Source of the DNA: M3007 sp032115775 | GTDB lineage: Bacteria; Bacteroidota; Bacteroidia; Chitinophagales; Saprospiraceae | Reading direction: 5' to 3' | DNA: 64,000 nt | Assembly (NCBI GenBank): GCA_032115775.1 | Contig: JAUMBL010000016.1 | Span: forward strand, 1 to 64,000 | In this document: positions 1-7,297 of the stretch, piece after piece | Layout: each line of letters begins with the position of its first letter | How positions within the stretch are numbered: the stretch's first letter is position 1 | Made by a program: the position numbers and the translations under genes | The notes under the pieces: model-generated | Database searches by the model: none | Told to the model about the DNA's origin: nothing | What the model saw: the letters and a program-made list of their open reading frames with translations, nothing else

Positions 1-2
1 AC

Positions 3-923
3 AAGTCGAACTCGATCACGACCTTCGATATCGTGGAATTGCGCAAGTTGATCCTGGGTATCTACACGGAACTGCCGAACAATACGAGCTGGCGCTTCGT
101 GGACAAAGACTGGAACTTCACAGACGCTGCCAATCCGTTCGTGGATCAAATCCCCGAATTCAAATCGGTGGCGGATATCCAGGCAAGCCAGGTTGCAGAC
201 GACTTCGTGGGTGTGAAAGTGGGCGACGTGAACGGCTCGGCCATCGCCAACGCGCTGATGCAAGTGGACGACCGCACGAGCAGCACGCTGCTGTTCGATG
301 TGGAAGACCGGACGGTACGCGCCGGAGAGACCTTCGCGGTGACCTTCACGGCCGCCGAGCAGGTGATCGGGTACCAGTACACGCTGAACCTGAAAGGGCT
401 GGAAGTGCTGGATATCGAACCGGGCGAGGGTATGAAGTCGAACAACTTCGCAGTGTTCGCGGATGCGATCACCACCTCCTTCGACGTACCGGCAGGTTCG
501 CTTGCAGCGCCGAAATTCACGGTGTTCTTCCGCGCGGAAACCGACGGCCGCCTGAGCAAGTTGCTGGGTGTATCCAGCCGGATCACGAAAGCGGAGGCGT
601 ACAAGGAAGGTCAACGCCTGGATGTGGCGCTGCGCTTCAACGGCACGACGGTATCCGGTGTAGGCTTCGAACTGTACCAGAACACGCCGAACCCGTGGAT
701 CAACCGCACGCAGATCGGCTTCCACCTGCCGGAAGCCGCCGAGGCGACGCTGACGGTGTACGACGAGACGGGCCGCCTGCTGTACACGCAAACGGGCGAC
801 TTCGCGAAGGGCTACAACGCCTTCACGGTGGATCGCGCCCAGGTAAGCGGTTCCGGCGCCCTGTTCTACAAAGTAGCGACCGATACGGACAGCGACGTTA
901 AGACGATGATTCAGATGAAGTAG
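3..923 (+). CDS. C-terminal part of a T9SS-exported protein (cohesin/dockerin-like, type A sorting domain)
   Basis: The frame is open to the left edge, so only the last ~306 residues are present; the GTG at 33 reads as an internal valine. The visible part starts with a dockerin-like segment (TTFDIVELRKLILGIY, then GDVNGSA), continues into a cohesin-like beta-rich domain (about residues 90-205), and ends in a type A T9SS sorting domain starting near NTPNPW with the pattern LPEAAEATLTVYDETGRLLY. Such proteins cross the outer membrane through the type IX system and are anchored or released at the surface. A strong terminator follows. The missing N-terminus presumably holds the signal peptide and functional domains, so the specific role cannot be given. 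Confidence 0.85.
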   Translation, partial: KSNSITTFDIVELRKLILGIYTELPNNTSWRFVDKDWNFTDAANPFVDQIPEFKSVADIQASQVADDFVGVKVGDVNGSAIANALMQVDDRTSSTLLFDVEDRTVRAGETFAVTFTAAEQVIGYQYTLNLKGLEVLDIEPGEGMKSNNFAVFADAITTSFDVPAGSLAAPKFTVFFRAETDGRLSKLLGVSSRITKAEAYKEGQRLDVALRFNGTTVSGVGFELYQNTPNPWINRTQIGFHLPEAAEATLTVYDETGRLLYTQTGDFAKGYNAFTVDRAQVSGSGALFYKVATDTDSDVKTMIQMK

Positions 924-967
924 AAAATCCGCTGAGGGCTCCCGCCTTCCGATTTTCTGGAAATACG

Positions 968-1004
968 CCGCCCCGTCTTCGCAAGAAGGCGGGGCGGTTG
1001 TTTT
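968..1004 (+). terminator. Rho-independent terminator
   Basis: A 13-bp GC-rich stem (CCGCCCCGTCTTC / GAAGGCGGGGCGG, one G-U pair) closes a GCAA tetraloop and is followed by TTGTTTT. It ends transcription of the upstream T9SS cargo gene. Confidence 0.9.
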
Positions 1005-1086
1005 ACTACGGCATCAGGAAGATTTACAAAATCGGGCAAACGTTTATCATGACGCCGCATCGAGATACGCTGTGCTTGAATTTACC

Positions 1087-1094
1087 TATCTTTG
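1087..1094 (+). promoter_or_regulatory. Bacteroidota -7 element (TATCTTTG)
   Basis: TATCTTTG fits the primary sigma factor -7 consensus TAnnTTTG. It lies 26 bases before the ATG of the DoxX-like gene. No convincing -33 TTTG is found at the right distance. Confidence 0.5.
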
Positions 1095-1120
1095 CCCGCT
1101 CTAATTTAATTCACCCAGGT

Positions 1121-1540
1121 ATGCGAGATGTAATAGATTTAGTCGGAAGAATATTTTTGTCCGCAATATTCTTGTTTGAAGCCATTGATTCGATGCTGTA
1201 TTTCGACAAAACAAAAGAAACAATGACGCAATACGGCCTGACTTGGAATCAAGACTTACTCTTATACGGGGCAATTTTGTTCCTGACTTTAGGCGGCATG
1301 ATGGTACTGCTCGGGTACCGGACAACGCTTGGGGTGACCATGCTCCTGATTTACTGGGCGCCCGTAACCTTTTTAGTTCATGATTTCTGGAATTTTCCCA
1401 AGGATCAGCTCCGACTGCAAAGTATTCTTTTTATGCACGACGTCGCAATCATCGGTGGATTGCTCATGCTGGCCGGGAAAGGCAGCGGCCGTTATAGCAT
1501 AAAGCGGCTACTCGCCACCACCAAGGTTGGAAATTGGTAG
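1121..1540 (+). CDS. DoxX-family-like integral membrane protein
   Basis: A 139-residue protein with four hydrophobic helices (about residues 5-23, 45-64, 68-86 and 105-122), the size and layout of the DoxX/SURF4-like family of small inner-membrane proteins. The opening MRDVIDLVGRIFLSAIFLFE is typical of the first DoxX helix. The frame is open upstream to 998, but ATG 1121 is chosen because it follows a -7 promoter element and begins the conserved helix. Members are loosely linked to redox or quinone-related functions, but no substrate can be assigned here. It stands alone between a terminator and a convergent SDR gene. Confidence 0.75.
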   Translation: MRDVIDLVGRIFLSAIFLFEAIDSMLYFDKTKETMTQYGLTWNQDLLLYGAILFLTLGGMMVLLGYRTTLGVTMLLIYWAPVTFLVHDFWNFPKDQLRLQSILFMHDVAIIGGLLMLAGKGSGRYSIKRLLATTKVGNW

Positions 1541-1602
1541 TAATGATACGGTTATAAAAACCTCCATGACCTTCCTCTTCGGTAGGGTAGTAATAATAGT
1601 TT

Positions 1603-2400
1603 CTAGGAGGATTTAGCCTTTTTGCTTAATTGGGAAAAATATTTCGGCAAAAAACGCTTCAGGTAAATCCCCAGCAGCTCCCGTCCGCCAAACCAAATTT
1701 CTTCTTTCCCCTTCTCAACGGCTCGCAGGATTGCGCGCGCTGCGCGTTCGGGCGCCATGCCGTGCGCTGTTTCCAAGTCCATTTCCCGATGCTCCGCCCC
1801 GTCTCCCCGAAGCGCGTGCACGCTCACCTGCGTATGAATATAACCCGGGCAGACGATGGTTATCTGTATCGGAGAATTTCTCAACTCCATACGAAGGGTA
1901 TCAAAAAAACCATGCAATGCATGCTTAGACGCTGAATAGGCCGATCGCTGGTGCCAGCCAATTTTTCCGGTTACGCTGCTGATGACCACGATGTGCCCCA
2001 AATGATGCGTCAACATGGAGGGTAATACGGCCTTCGTTAAAGCAATCGTCCCGAAATAATTAATGTTCATAATCTTTTTATCCACCTCCAAACTGGTCTC
2101 CCAAGTCAGTGAACGCTGTGAAATTCCGCCGCAATGAACCAAAACATCAATTTTGCCCACTTGCTGCAGAATGCTCCGGGCAATATTTTCCAGCGTTTCG
2201 TGTCGCTCTAGATCCAACGCCTGCACTAGTACCGAGGCGGCGCCGGCCGCAGCACAGGTATTGGCCACTTTTTGAAGCGCCGTTTCATTGCGGGATGAAA
2301 GTATGAGATGCGCCTGCTGCGCAGCTAATTCAAGCGCTAAGGCCTCGCCAAGTCCAGAGGATGCGCCGGTAATCCAAATGCGTTTATGCCGAAAGTTCAT
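1603..2400 (-). CDS. SDR-family NAD(P)-dependent oxidoreductase
   Basis: A 265-residue classical short-chain dehydrogenase. It shows the nucleotide-binding glycine motif TGASSGLG (residues ~11-18), the structural motif HCGG where NNAG is usual, a catalytic Ser in VISSVTGK and the YSASK active-site Tyr-Lys pair. The overall pattern resembles the DHRS7-like cytosolic/membrane-associated subgroup; the C-terminus KRFLPKYFSQLSKKAKSS is basic. Substrate unknown. It is convergent with the DoxX-like gene, with ~60 bp between the stops, and upstream of a same-strand DNA glycosylase gene ~90 bp away, with which it may be co-transcribed. Confidence 0.88.
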   Translation of the reverse strand: MNFRHKRIWITGASSGLGEALALELAAQQAHLILSSRNETALQKVANTCAAAGAASVLVQALDLERHETLENIARSILQQVGKIDVLVHCGGISQRSLTWETSLEVDKKIMNINYFGTIALTKAVLPSMLTHHLGHIVVISSVTGKIGWHQRSAYSASKHALHGFFDTLRMELRNSPIQITIVCPGYIHTQVSVHALRGDGAEHREMDLETAHGMAPERAARAILRAVEKGKEEIWFGGRELLGIYLKRFLPKYFSQLSKKAKSS

Positions 2401-2493
2401 AGTATGATTTTGGTGCGATAATAGGGGATTAATTTGATTTAATCAGTACGTGTTCTACGAAAATCCCGGGAGTGACCAATCCCAGGTATGGTC

Positions 2494-3120
2494 TCATCGT
2501 CGCGCGCTCAAATAATAATGCCACAATATACGTGTACCTGCGCTGCGCCAAGGCCGCCAGTGCGCAGTACCCTGCACAAAATGATCGTGATCCGGTCGCG
2601 CCGACAAGTTTTTTAACACGCGAAAAGCCTCCTGCATCGCAATATCGCCCTGTGGAAGGATGTCGGGTCGAAGCAAGCACTCCGATAGATAAATATCCGC
2701 CGTCCAGTTCCCAATACCTTTTAGCTGCGTCATCCGCTGGCGCACCGCTTCGTCCGACAGCGCTTCCAATTCCTCCAAGTGGAACTCCCCCTGAACGATC
2801 ACCTCCGAAAGATGCCGAATATATCGCATTTTCTGGCGGCTAAGCCCGGCTGTCTGAAGCATTTCATCGCTGAACTCAAGCAGACCGGCGGGGGTAAGCA
2901 GACCGTCTGAATAGGCGCACAGACGCGCAAAAGCAGCGTTCGCAGAAGCAAGCGAAACCTGTTGTTCTAAAATAATATGTACCAGTGTTGAAAACCCGGG
3001 CGGGCGAGCCCATAATGGCGGAAAACCGTACTGCTCAAGTACCCCGGCCAGGGCTGAATCGCGCGCAGCAAGAAGGGTGCACGCTTTTTTTAAAGTATCT
3101 TCGTCAAGTTTTATTATCAT
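2494..3120 (-). CDS. DNA-3-methyladenine glycosylase II-like (AlkA/HhH-GPD family)
   Basis: A 208-residue HhH-GPD base-excision repair glycosylase, expected to remove alkylated purines from DNA. The helix-hairpin-helix motif LKGIGNWTADIYL is followed by the catalytic-Asp segment LPQGDIAMQ, and the protein ends with the family signature WRPWRSAGTRILWHYYL. The length fits the short bacterial AlkA form without the E. coli N-terminal beta domain. The open frame reaches 3213, but ATG 3120 (MIIKLDED) is chosen because the extra residues are unlike the family. The upstream flank carries a fragment of the foldback repeat. Confidence 0.88.
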   Translation of the reverse strand: MIIKLDEDTLKKACTLLAARDSALAGVLEQYGFPPLWARPPGFSTLVHIILEQQVSLASANAAFARLCAYSDGLLTPAGLLEFSDEMLQTAGLSRQKMRYIRHLSEVIVQGEFHLEELEALSDEAVRQRMTQLKGIGNWTADIYLSECLLRPDILPQGDIAMQEAFRVLKNLSARPDHDHFVQGTAHWRPWRSAGTRILWHYYLSARR

Positions 3121-3214
3121 TGCAACGATCAAACAAGTCAAGACCTGATTGGTTTTAAGAACTACCTTGAAGCTAATCAAACAGTCCCGGTTTGAAAATA
3201 TACCAAAAATCATC

Positions 3215-3244
3215 GGCCAGACAGCGATCCGGCTAAGTAGCTAC
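3215..3244. repeat. Fragment of the foldback repeat family (right end only)
   Basis: About 30 bases match the right end of the complete copy at 4243-4403. The string CAGACAGCGATCCGGCTAAG and the next three bases (TAG) are identical. Only the terminal part is present, just before pfkB, so this is a solo end or truncated copy. Confidence 0.75.
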
Positions 3245-3267
3245 AAAACTATTTAATATTTCTTCCT

Positions 3268-4218
3268 GTGAAAATTGTCACTCTTACGCTCAATCCTGCG
3301 CTCGATAAAAGTACCGTAGTTGACCGATTGGTTCCAGAGAACAAATTGCGTTGCGCCGACTTAAAAATGGACGCCGGCGGCGGCGGAATCAACGTCTCAA
3401 AAGGAATCGCTAAACTCGGCGGCGCCAGTACGGCCGTCTTCCCCTCCGGCGGAATGAACGGTACGCGCTTGTGCGAACTCCTCCAAAAGGCAGGCGTCCA
3501 GACAGACGCTCTCGAAGTTCCCGCTGAAACCCGGGAAAACTTCTCCGTCACAGAACGATTTTCCAACGCCCAATACCGTTTTACGATGCCGGGCGCCCCG
3601 CTCTCCATCGCCGACGCCGACGCCTGCCTGGAAAAAGTGGCGTCGCACAAACCCGATATCCTCGTCGCCAGTGGAAGCCTGCCCCCCGGGTTGCCGGATA
3701 CCTATTACCGCAAAGTGGCAGGTTTCGCTAAATATATCGGCGCTAAACTGATCCTGGATACCTCGGGGTCTGCGCTGCGGGCAGCCGCGCATGAAGGACT
3801 TTTCCTCCTGAAGCCGAATATGAAAGAACTCAGCGCGCTGGCAGGCGTGGAAAATCTCGAAATGAACCAAGTGGACGATGCCGCACTACAAATTCTCCAT
3901 CAGGGACTTTGCGAAGTCGTCTGCGTATCCCTGGGGCCGCAAGGTGCGCTGCTGGTTACCAAGGAAGGCTTCGAGCATATCCCGGCGCCAACGGTGCGCA
4001 AACACAGTACCGTCGGCGCCGGTGATAGTATGGTTGCAGGAATGGTGTGGGCGCTGGCCGAGGGCCAAAACTATCGCGAGATGGCTCGAACCGGCGTCGC
4101 CTGCGGCTCTGCCGCTACCCTCAACCCCGGTACCGAATTGTTTTCGCCCACAGATGTCTGGCGATTGCTGGAATGGATAAAAACGTACGGGGAACGGTAT
4201 CGTTTTACCGATTTTTGA
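3268..4218 (+). CDS. pfkB: 6-phosphofructokinase II / PfkB-family sugar kinase
   Basis: A 316-residue ribokinase-fold kinase that follows E. coli PfkB closely: LNPALDKS and DAGGGGINVSKGIAKLGG near the N-terminus, QYRFTMPGAPL, KPNMKELSAL, VSLGPQGALL, the PfkB signature 2 STVGAGDSMVAGM containing the catalytic Asp, and GSAATLNPGTELF near the end. It should phosphorylate fructose-6-phosphate to fructose-1,6-bisphosphate in glycolysis; 1-phosphofructokinase or tagatose-6-phosphate kinase activity remains possible in this family. No fructose PTS genes lie nearby, which favours the PfkB assignment. It is flanked on both sides by copies of the foldback repeat. Confidence 0.88.
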   Translation: MKIVTLTLNPALDKSTVVDRLVPENKLRCADLKMDAGGGGINVSKGIAKLGGASTAVFPSGGMNGTRLCELLQKAGVQTDALEVPAETRENFSVTERFSNAQYRFTMPGAPLSIADADACLEKVASHKPDILVASGSLPPGLPDTYYRKVAGFAKYIGAKLILDTSGSALRAAAHEGLFLLKPNMKELSALAGVENLEMNQVDDAALQILHQGLCEVVCVSLGPQGALLVTKEGFEHIPAPTVRKHSTVGAGDSMVAGMVWALAEGQNYREMARTGVACGSAATLNPGTELFSPTDVWRLLEWIKTYGERYRFTDF

Positions 4219-4231
4219 AATCGGATTTGAT

Positions 4232-4239
4232 TATCTTTG
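4232..4239 (+). promoter_or_regulatory. Bacteroidota -7 element (TATCTTTG) left of the repeat
   Basis: TATCTTTG lies between the pfkB stop and the left end of the foldback repeat. If functional it would transcribe the repeat and then adk. Confidence 0.35.
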
Positions 4240-4242
4240 CGG

Positions 4243-4403
4243 GTATCTACTTAACCGGTCGCGGCTGCGTAAAAAAAAAGAGCCATTTTTTGCCAGACGA
4301 AGTGATTTTTTGCAGGCCGTGGCAGCGCTACGGTCAAAAAATTGCGAAGTATGGCGGAAAATGGGACTGTTTGGGTCAGACAGCGATCCGGCTAAGTAGT
4401 TAC
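4243..4403. repeat. ~161-bp foldback repeat, complete copy
   Basis: The element is bounded by imperfect terminal inverted repeats, GTATCTACTTAACCGG on the left and CCGGCTAAGTAGTTAC on the right. Its interior matches, in inverse orientation, the element at 16181-16342 along nearly the whole length, for example CCATTTTTTGCCAGACGAAG, TTTTTTGCAGGCCGT and TTGCGAAGTATGGCGGAAAA. Inside, CCATTTTTTGCCA pairs with TGGCGGAAAATGG and ATTTTTTG with CAAAAAAT, so a single strand can fold into one long imperfect hairpin. It has no coding capacity. The structure is like a MITE or a REP-type element; no related transposase is visible. Confidence 0.85.
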
Positions 4404-4408
4404 CTTTG
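4401..4408 (+). promoter_or_regulatory. Bacteroidota -7 element (TACCTTTG) at the repeat edge, before adk
   Basis: TACCTTTG overlaps the last bases of the foldback repeat and lies 58 bases before the adk ATG. The repeat end itself supplies TAC. Confidence 0.5.
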
Positions 4409-4466
4409 CGGTTAATCAGCGAACTGCGCAATCATTAGAAAATTTTGCTTCTAATATAGGTTTAAA

Positions 4467-5048
4467 ATGATTAATATTATTTTATTTGGCCCGCCAGGCT
4501 CCGGAAAAGGCACTCAAGCCGCCTTTCTGACCGAAAAATACCAACTTGTTCATATTAGTACAGGCGATTTGTTTCGCTATGAAATGGGTAATGACACCCC
4601 GCTCGGCCGCGAGGCAAAATCTTATATCGCAAAAGGTGAACTCGTGCCCGATAGCGTCACCATCGGGATGCTCCGCAATAAGGTGGAATCCCACCCAGAC
4701 GCAAAAGGCTTTATTTTTGACGGTTTTCCCCGGACAATCCCGCAGGCAGTCGCGCTAGACCAATTGCTTGCAGAAAAAAACGCCGCTATATCAGGGCTGA
4801 TCGCGCTCCAGGTAGATGACGAGGAAATCGTACAGCGTATTAAAATCCGGGGACAACAATCCGGGCGGCCAGATGATGCAGACGAATCAATCATCCGCGT
4901 CCGAATCGAAGTGTATAAAAACGAAACTACGCCGGTATTCGATTATTATGCGCAAAAAAATAAAAGCCATAATGTAAACGGTGTAGGATCTATCGATGAA
5001 ATTGCTACCCGCTTAAGCGAGGTGGTGCGTAAATTTGATAACGCATAA
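4467..5048 (+). CDS. adk: Adenylate kinase
   Basis: A 193-residue cytoplasmic kinase interconverting ATP + AMP and 2 ADP. It has the P-loop GPPGSGKGTQ (residues ~8-17), the AMP-binding segments ISTGDLFR and the LID-preceding signature FDGFPRTIPQA. The LID is the short form (IRGQQSGRPDDADESIIRVR) without zinc-binding cysteines, which explains the length below the ~215 residues of the long form. The gene is separated from pfkB by a foldback repeat and followed by an FtsB-like gene. In this genome adk is not in its common position inside the ribosomal operon next to secY. Confidence 0.95.
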   Translation: MINIILFGPPGSGKGTQAAFLTEKYQLVHISTGDLFRYEMGNDTPLGREAKSYIAKGELVPDSVTIGMLRNKVESHPDAKGFIFDGFPRTIPQAVALDQLLAEKNAAISGLIALQVDDEEIVQRIKIRGQQSGRPDDADESIIRVRIEVYKNETTPVFDYYAQKNKSHNVNGVGSIDEIATRLSEVVRKFDNA

Positions 5049-5117
5049 AAGAAGTTGCTGTAACTTCACCAATTATTTCCACCTATCTCGAATGCCGCTT
5101 TGGCTCAACCGCCCTAT

Positions 5118-5432
5118 ATGGTTCTTCCCGGCAATCCTTGGCAAGCCCTCTGGCAAAAACTCCCGACCCCGCTCCAAAACAGGTACTACCTGACCTTGGT
5201 CATATTTTTCTTCCTGATCTTGTTTCTGGATAAACACGATCTCTGGACGCAAATAAGACTTCAACGCGCAATAAATCGCCTCGAAGCAGATAAAAGTTAC
5301 TACAAAGGAAAAATAGAAGAAGCAAAAACCGAAGCAAAAGATTTCGAACTGACGAAAGAAAAATACGCCCGCGAACACTATTACATGCGCAAGGCCAACG
5401 AAGATGTCTATATCATAGACAGACAAAAATAA
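5118..5432 (+). CDS. Septum formation initiator family protein (FtsB/DivIC-like)
   Basis: A 104-residue bitopic protein: a short cytoplasmic N-terminus, one transmembrane helix (YYLTLVIFFFLILFLD), then a charged periplasmic coiled coil (RLQRAINRLEADKSYYKGKI) and a short tail with the YMRKANEDVYII pattern usual in Bacteroidota DivIC/FtsB homologues. Such proteins act in the divisome FtsQ-FtsL-FtsB subcomplex. The first possible start is TTG 5100; ATG 5118 is preferred as the first ATG in frame. An ATG at 5092 is in another frame that stops soon. It lies between adk and sucD with short gaps. Confidence 0.8.
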   Translation: MVLPGNPWQALWQKLPTPLQNRYYLTLVIFFFLILFLDKHDLWTQIRLQRAINRLEADKSYYKGKIEEAKTEAKDFELTKEKYAREHYYMRKANEDVYIIDRQK

Positions 5433-5467
5433 CAAGTCAACTTATAACCATCTATTTATTACCGCTA

Positions 5468-6343
5468 ATGTCCGTTTTAGTTAATAAACACTCGCGAATT
5501 ATCGTGCAAGGATTCACAGGCAAGGAAGGTACATTCCATGCCGAACAAATGATTGCTTATCATACGAACGTCGTAGGCGGCGTAACACCCGGCAAAGGAG
5601 GACAAACGCACCTCGGCCGTCCGGTCTTCAACACGGTGGAGGACGCCGTAAAAAATACCGGGGCAGATACCTCGATCATCTTTGTCCCGCCGGCCTTCGC
5701 CGCAGACGCAGTCATCGAAGCCGCTATGTCCGGCATCAAAGTAATCGTCGCTATCACGGAAGGTATTCCGGTGCAGGATATGATCCGTGCCAAAGCATAC
5801 GTTGATCGTCACGATTGTCGACTGATCGGCCCCAATTGCCCGGGTATTATCACACCCAATGAAGCCAAAGTAGGCATTATGCCCGGCTTTGTCTTCAAAC
5901 GCGGCCCGATCGGCCTCGTTTCAAAATCCGGCACACTGACGTACGAAGCCGCAGACCAAATCGCCAAAGCAGGTATGGGCATCTCCACCGCCATCGGTAT
6001 CGGCGGCGATCCGATTATCGGCACTACTACGCTGGAAGCAATTGAACTGTTTATGAACGATCCCGAAACAGAGGGCATCGTCATGATCGGCGAAATCGGC
6101 GGAAGCCTCGAAGCCGAAGCGGCGCGCTGGATTCGCGCAAATGGCAACAAAAAACCGGTCGTCGGATTCATCGCCGGCCAAACCGCCCCTAAAGGACGTA
6201 AAATGGGCCACGCAGGTGCTATCGTCGGTAGCGCAGAGGATACCGCCGAAGCAAAAATGCGCATCATGGCCGAAAATGGAATTCATGTGGTGCAAAGCCC
6301 GGCCCAAATCGGCGCAACTATGAAACAGGTATTCGGCGCCTAA
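5468..6343 (+). CDS. sucD: Succinate--CoA ligase, ADP-forming, alpha subunit
   Basis: A 291-residue alpha subunit that, with the beta subunit SucC, converts succinyl-CoA to succinate in the TCA cycle with ATP formation. It shows the CoA-binding Rossmann part (IVQGFTGKEGTFHAEQMI), LIGPNCPGII, GLVSKSGTLTYE and the phospho-histidine region GRKMGHAGAIV. The beta-subunit gene is not adjacent; a sucC lies at the other end of the window on the opposite strand. A hairpin terminator follows ~55 bases after the stop. Confidence 0.95.
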   Translation: MSVLVNKHSRIIVQGFTGKEGTFHAEQMIAYHTNVVGGVTPGKGGQTHLGRPVFNTVEDAVKNTGADTSIIFVPPAFAADAVIEAAMSGIKVIVAITEGIPVQDMIRAKAYVDRHDCRLIGPNCPGIITPNEAKVGIMPGFVFKRGPIGLVSKSGTLTYEAADQIAKAGMGISTAIGIGGDPIIGTTTLEAIELFMNDPETEGIVMIGEIGGSLEAEAARWIRANGNKKPVVGFIAGQTAPKGRKMGHAGAIVGSAEDTAEAKMRIMAENGIHVVQSPAQIGATMKQVFGA

Positions 6344-6398
6344 GGCAAAAATAATAGGGTAGGGTAGCGCAAAATTACGCATACCCGCCGCTCGTATA

Positions 6399-6441
6399 AA
6401 AAAAAGAGGCTGCATCCTATTTGTCGGACGCCGCCTCTTTT
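6399..6441. terminator. Terminator after sucD, possibly bidirectional
   Basis: AAAAGAGGC and GCCTCTTTT form the arms, extended inward by GC/GC after one mismatch. The T-run after the right arm serves sucD, and the A-run before the left arm could serve tRNA-Gly on the other strand. Confidence 0.75.
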
Positions 6442-6504
6442 GCTTTAATACCTTATACATTCATCTTGATTTTAGGTTGGGTAACAAAATCAAGACGTGT
6501 GAAG

Positions 6505-6577
6505 AGCGGGCAACGAGACTCGAACTCGCGACCCCCAGCTTGGGAAGCTAGTGCTCTACCAACTGAGCTATGCCCGC
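6505..6577 (-). tRNA. tRNA-Gly (anticodon CCC)
   Basis: The 73-nt cloverleaf on the minus strand has acceptor GCGGGCA/TTGCCCGC, D arm GCTCAGTTGGTAGAGC, anticodon stem CTAGC/GCTGG with loop TTCCCAA (anticodon CCC, reading GGG), and T arm with GTTCGAGTC. CCA is not encoded. A TATCTTTG promoter element lies 46 bases upstream. Confidence 0.95.
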
Positions 6578-6622
6578 TTCTACCTAAGAACCGCGCCTAT
6601 CGCAAGACGCATTATTACCTTA

Positions 6623-6630
6623 CAAAGATA
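6623..6630 (-). promoter_or_regulatory. Bacteroidota -7 element for tRNA-Gly
   Basis: Minus-strand TATCTTTG lies 46 bases upstream of the tRNA-Gly 5' end. No clear -33 element is seen. Confidence 0.5.
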
Positions 6631-6766
6631 AGGCAGTTTCTCTTTTAGGATTTAAACATACCGGGAATTTTTTGCCGAATAAAAAAATCAGTTGTGGTCA
6701 AAAAATGGCACGGGTTTTGCTTCAGTTGGGCAGGAATTTACCCGCTTTGAGCATAATCCAAATCCT

Positions 6767-7075
6767 ATGTTTAATTATCAAGCACAAATACAAGCCGATA
6801 CGGCAACCATGGACCAGCGCGTCAGCCTCCTCCCCAATTCCCCTAACCCTTTTATCGAAATGACCCTGCTTTGGTTCCGCCTTCCCGAAGCGGCAGATGT
6901 TACGCTCCGCGTGCTGGACTCCCACGGCCACGTCGTAAGTACAAAATCCGGCCGCTTCGCTAAAGGCGAAAATCATCTGGTGCTCAAACGCGCTGATATC
7001 CGAGAACCAGGTATCTACCTGTGTCGTATCGAAACGCCTTTCGGAAGCGCCGGACGCCGACTGGTGATGTATTGA
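6767..7075 (+). CDS. Orphan T9SS sorting-domain protein (no signal peptide)
   Basis: A 102-residue ORF that is almost wholly a type A T9SS C-terminal domain: SLLPNSPNPF, LWFRLPEAADVTLRVLDSHG, GRFAKGENHLVL, GIYLCRIETPFGSAGRRLVM. It parallels the C-terminus of the cargo protein at the window start (LPEAAEATLTVYDETGRLLY, DFAKGYNAF). No signal peptide or other domain precedes it. The frame stays open to 6692, and the extra residues are not signal-like either. Without Sec export the sorting domain could not reach the T9SS, so this is either a decayed 3' end of a larger cargo gene or a short cytoplasmic protein that reuses the fold. A strong terminator follows, as for an expressed gene. Confidence 0.6.
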   Translation: MFNYQAQIQADTATMDQRVSLLPNSPNPFIEMTLLWFRLPEAADVTLRVLDSHGHVVSTKSGRFAKGENHLVLKRADIREPGIYLCRIETPFGSAGRRLVMY

Positions 7076-7103
7076 GCACTGCCGCTTACCAAAAAAATTC
7101 GGT

Positions 7104-7145
7104 AAAAAATAAGCCATCCTGCCAGCTGGGATGGCTTATTTTTTC
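7104..7145 (+). terminator. Rho-independent terminator
   Basis: A long stem AAAAAATAAGCCATCC / GGATGGCTTATTTTTT with a short loop and T-run follows the orphan sorting-domain ORF. Confidence 0.85.
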
Positions 7146-7184
7146 ATGGCATGCCATGCCATGCTATGCCATGGCACACCATGC
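7145..7184. repeat. CATGN pentanucleotide microsatellite
   Basis: CATG occurs at 7145, 7150, 7155, 7160, 7170 and 7180, with TATG at 7165, giving an exact 5-base phase between two convergent terminators. It is not coding. Confidence 0.8.
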
Positions 7185-7205
7185 TATCCACCGCCCCGAT
7201 GAAAT

Positions 7206-7245
7206 ATCAAAAAAATGAGCCACCCCAACTTGCGGGATGGCTCAT
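7206..7245 (-). terminator. Terminator of the DUF4397 repeat gene
   Basis: Read on the minus strand, ATGAGCCATCCC and GGGGTGGCTCAT form a 12-bp stem with one mismatched or wobble pair, followed by a run of T (AAAAAAA on the plus strand). It lies about 50 bases past the stop of the giant gene. Confidence 0.8.
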
Positions 7246-7297
7246 ACCTATTTTCACTAACTAAAAGCGTAAAATAAAGATCGGTTTTAATTTTCGT

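Noticed and set aside
998..1120. Upstream extension of the DoxX-like gene
   Set aside because: It runs through the terminator tail and the -7 promoter element; ATG 1121 begins the conserved helix.
2472..2843. 123-codon plus-strand ORF opposite the AlkA-like gene
   Set aside because: Shadow frame of a gene with clear HhH-GPD motifs.
5092..5117. ATG 5092 as the start of the FtsB-like gene
   Set aside because: It is in a different frame that stops after ~33 codons and lacks the transmembrane helix.
7145..7184. Possible CRISPR-like repeats
   Set aside because: The unit is only 5 bases and there are no spacers; it is a microsatellite.
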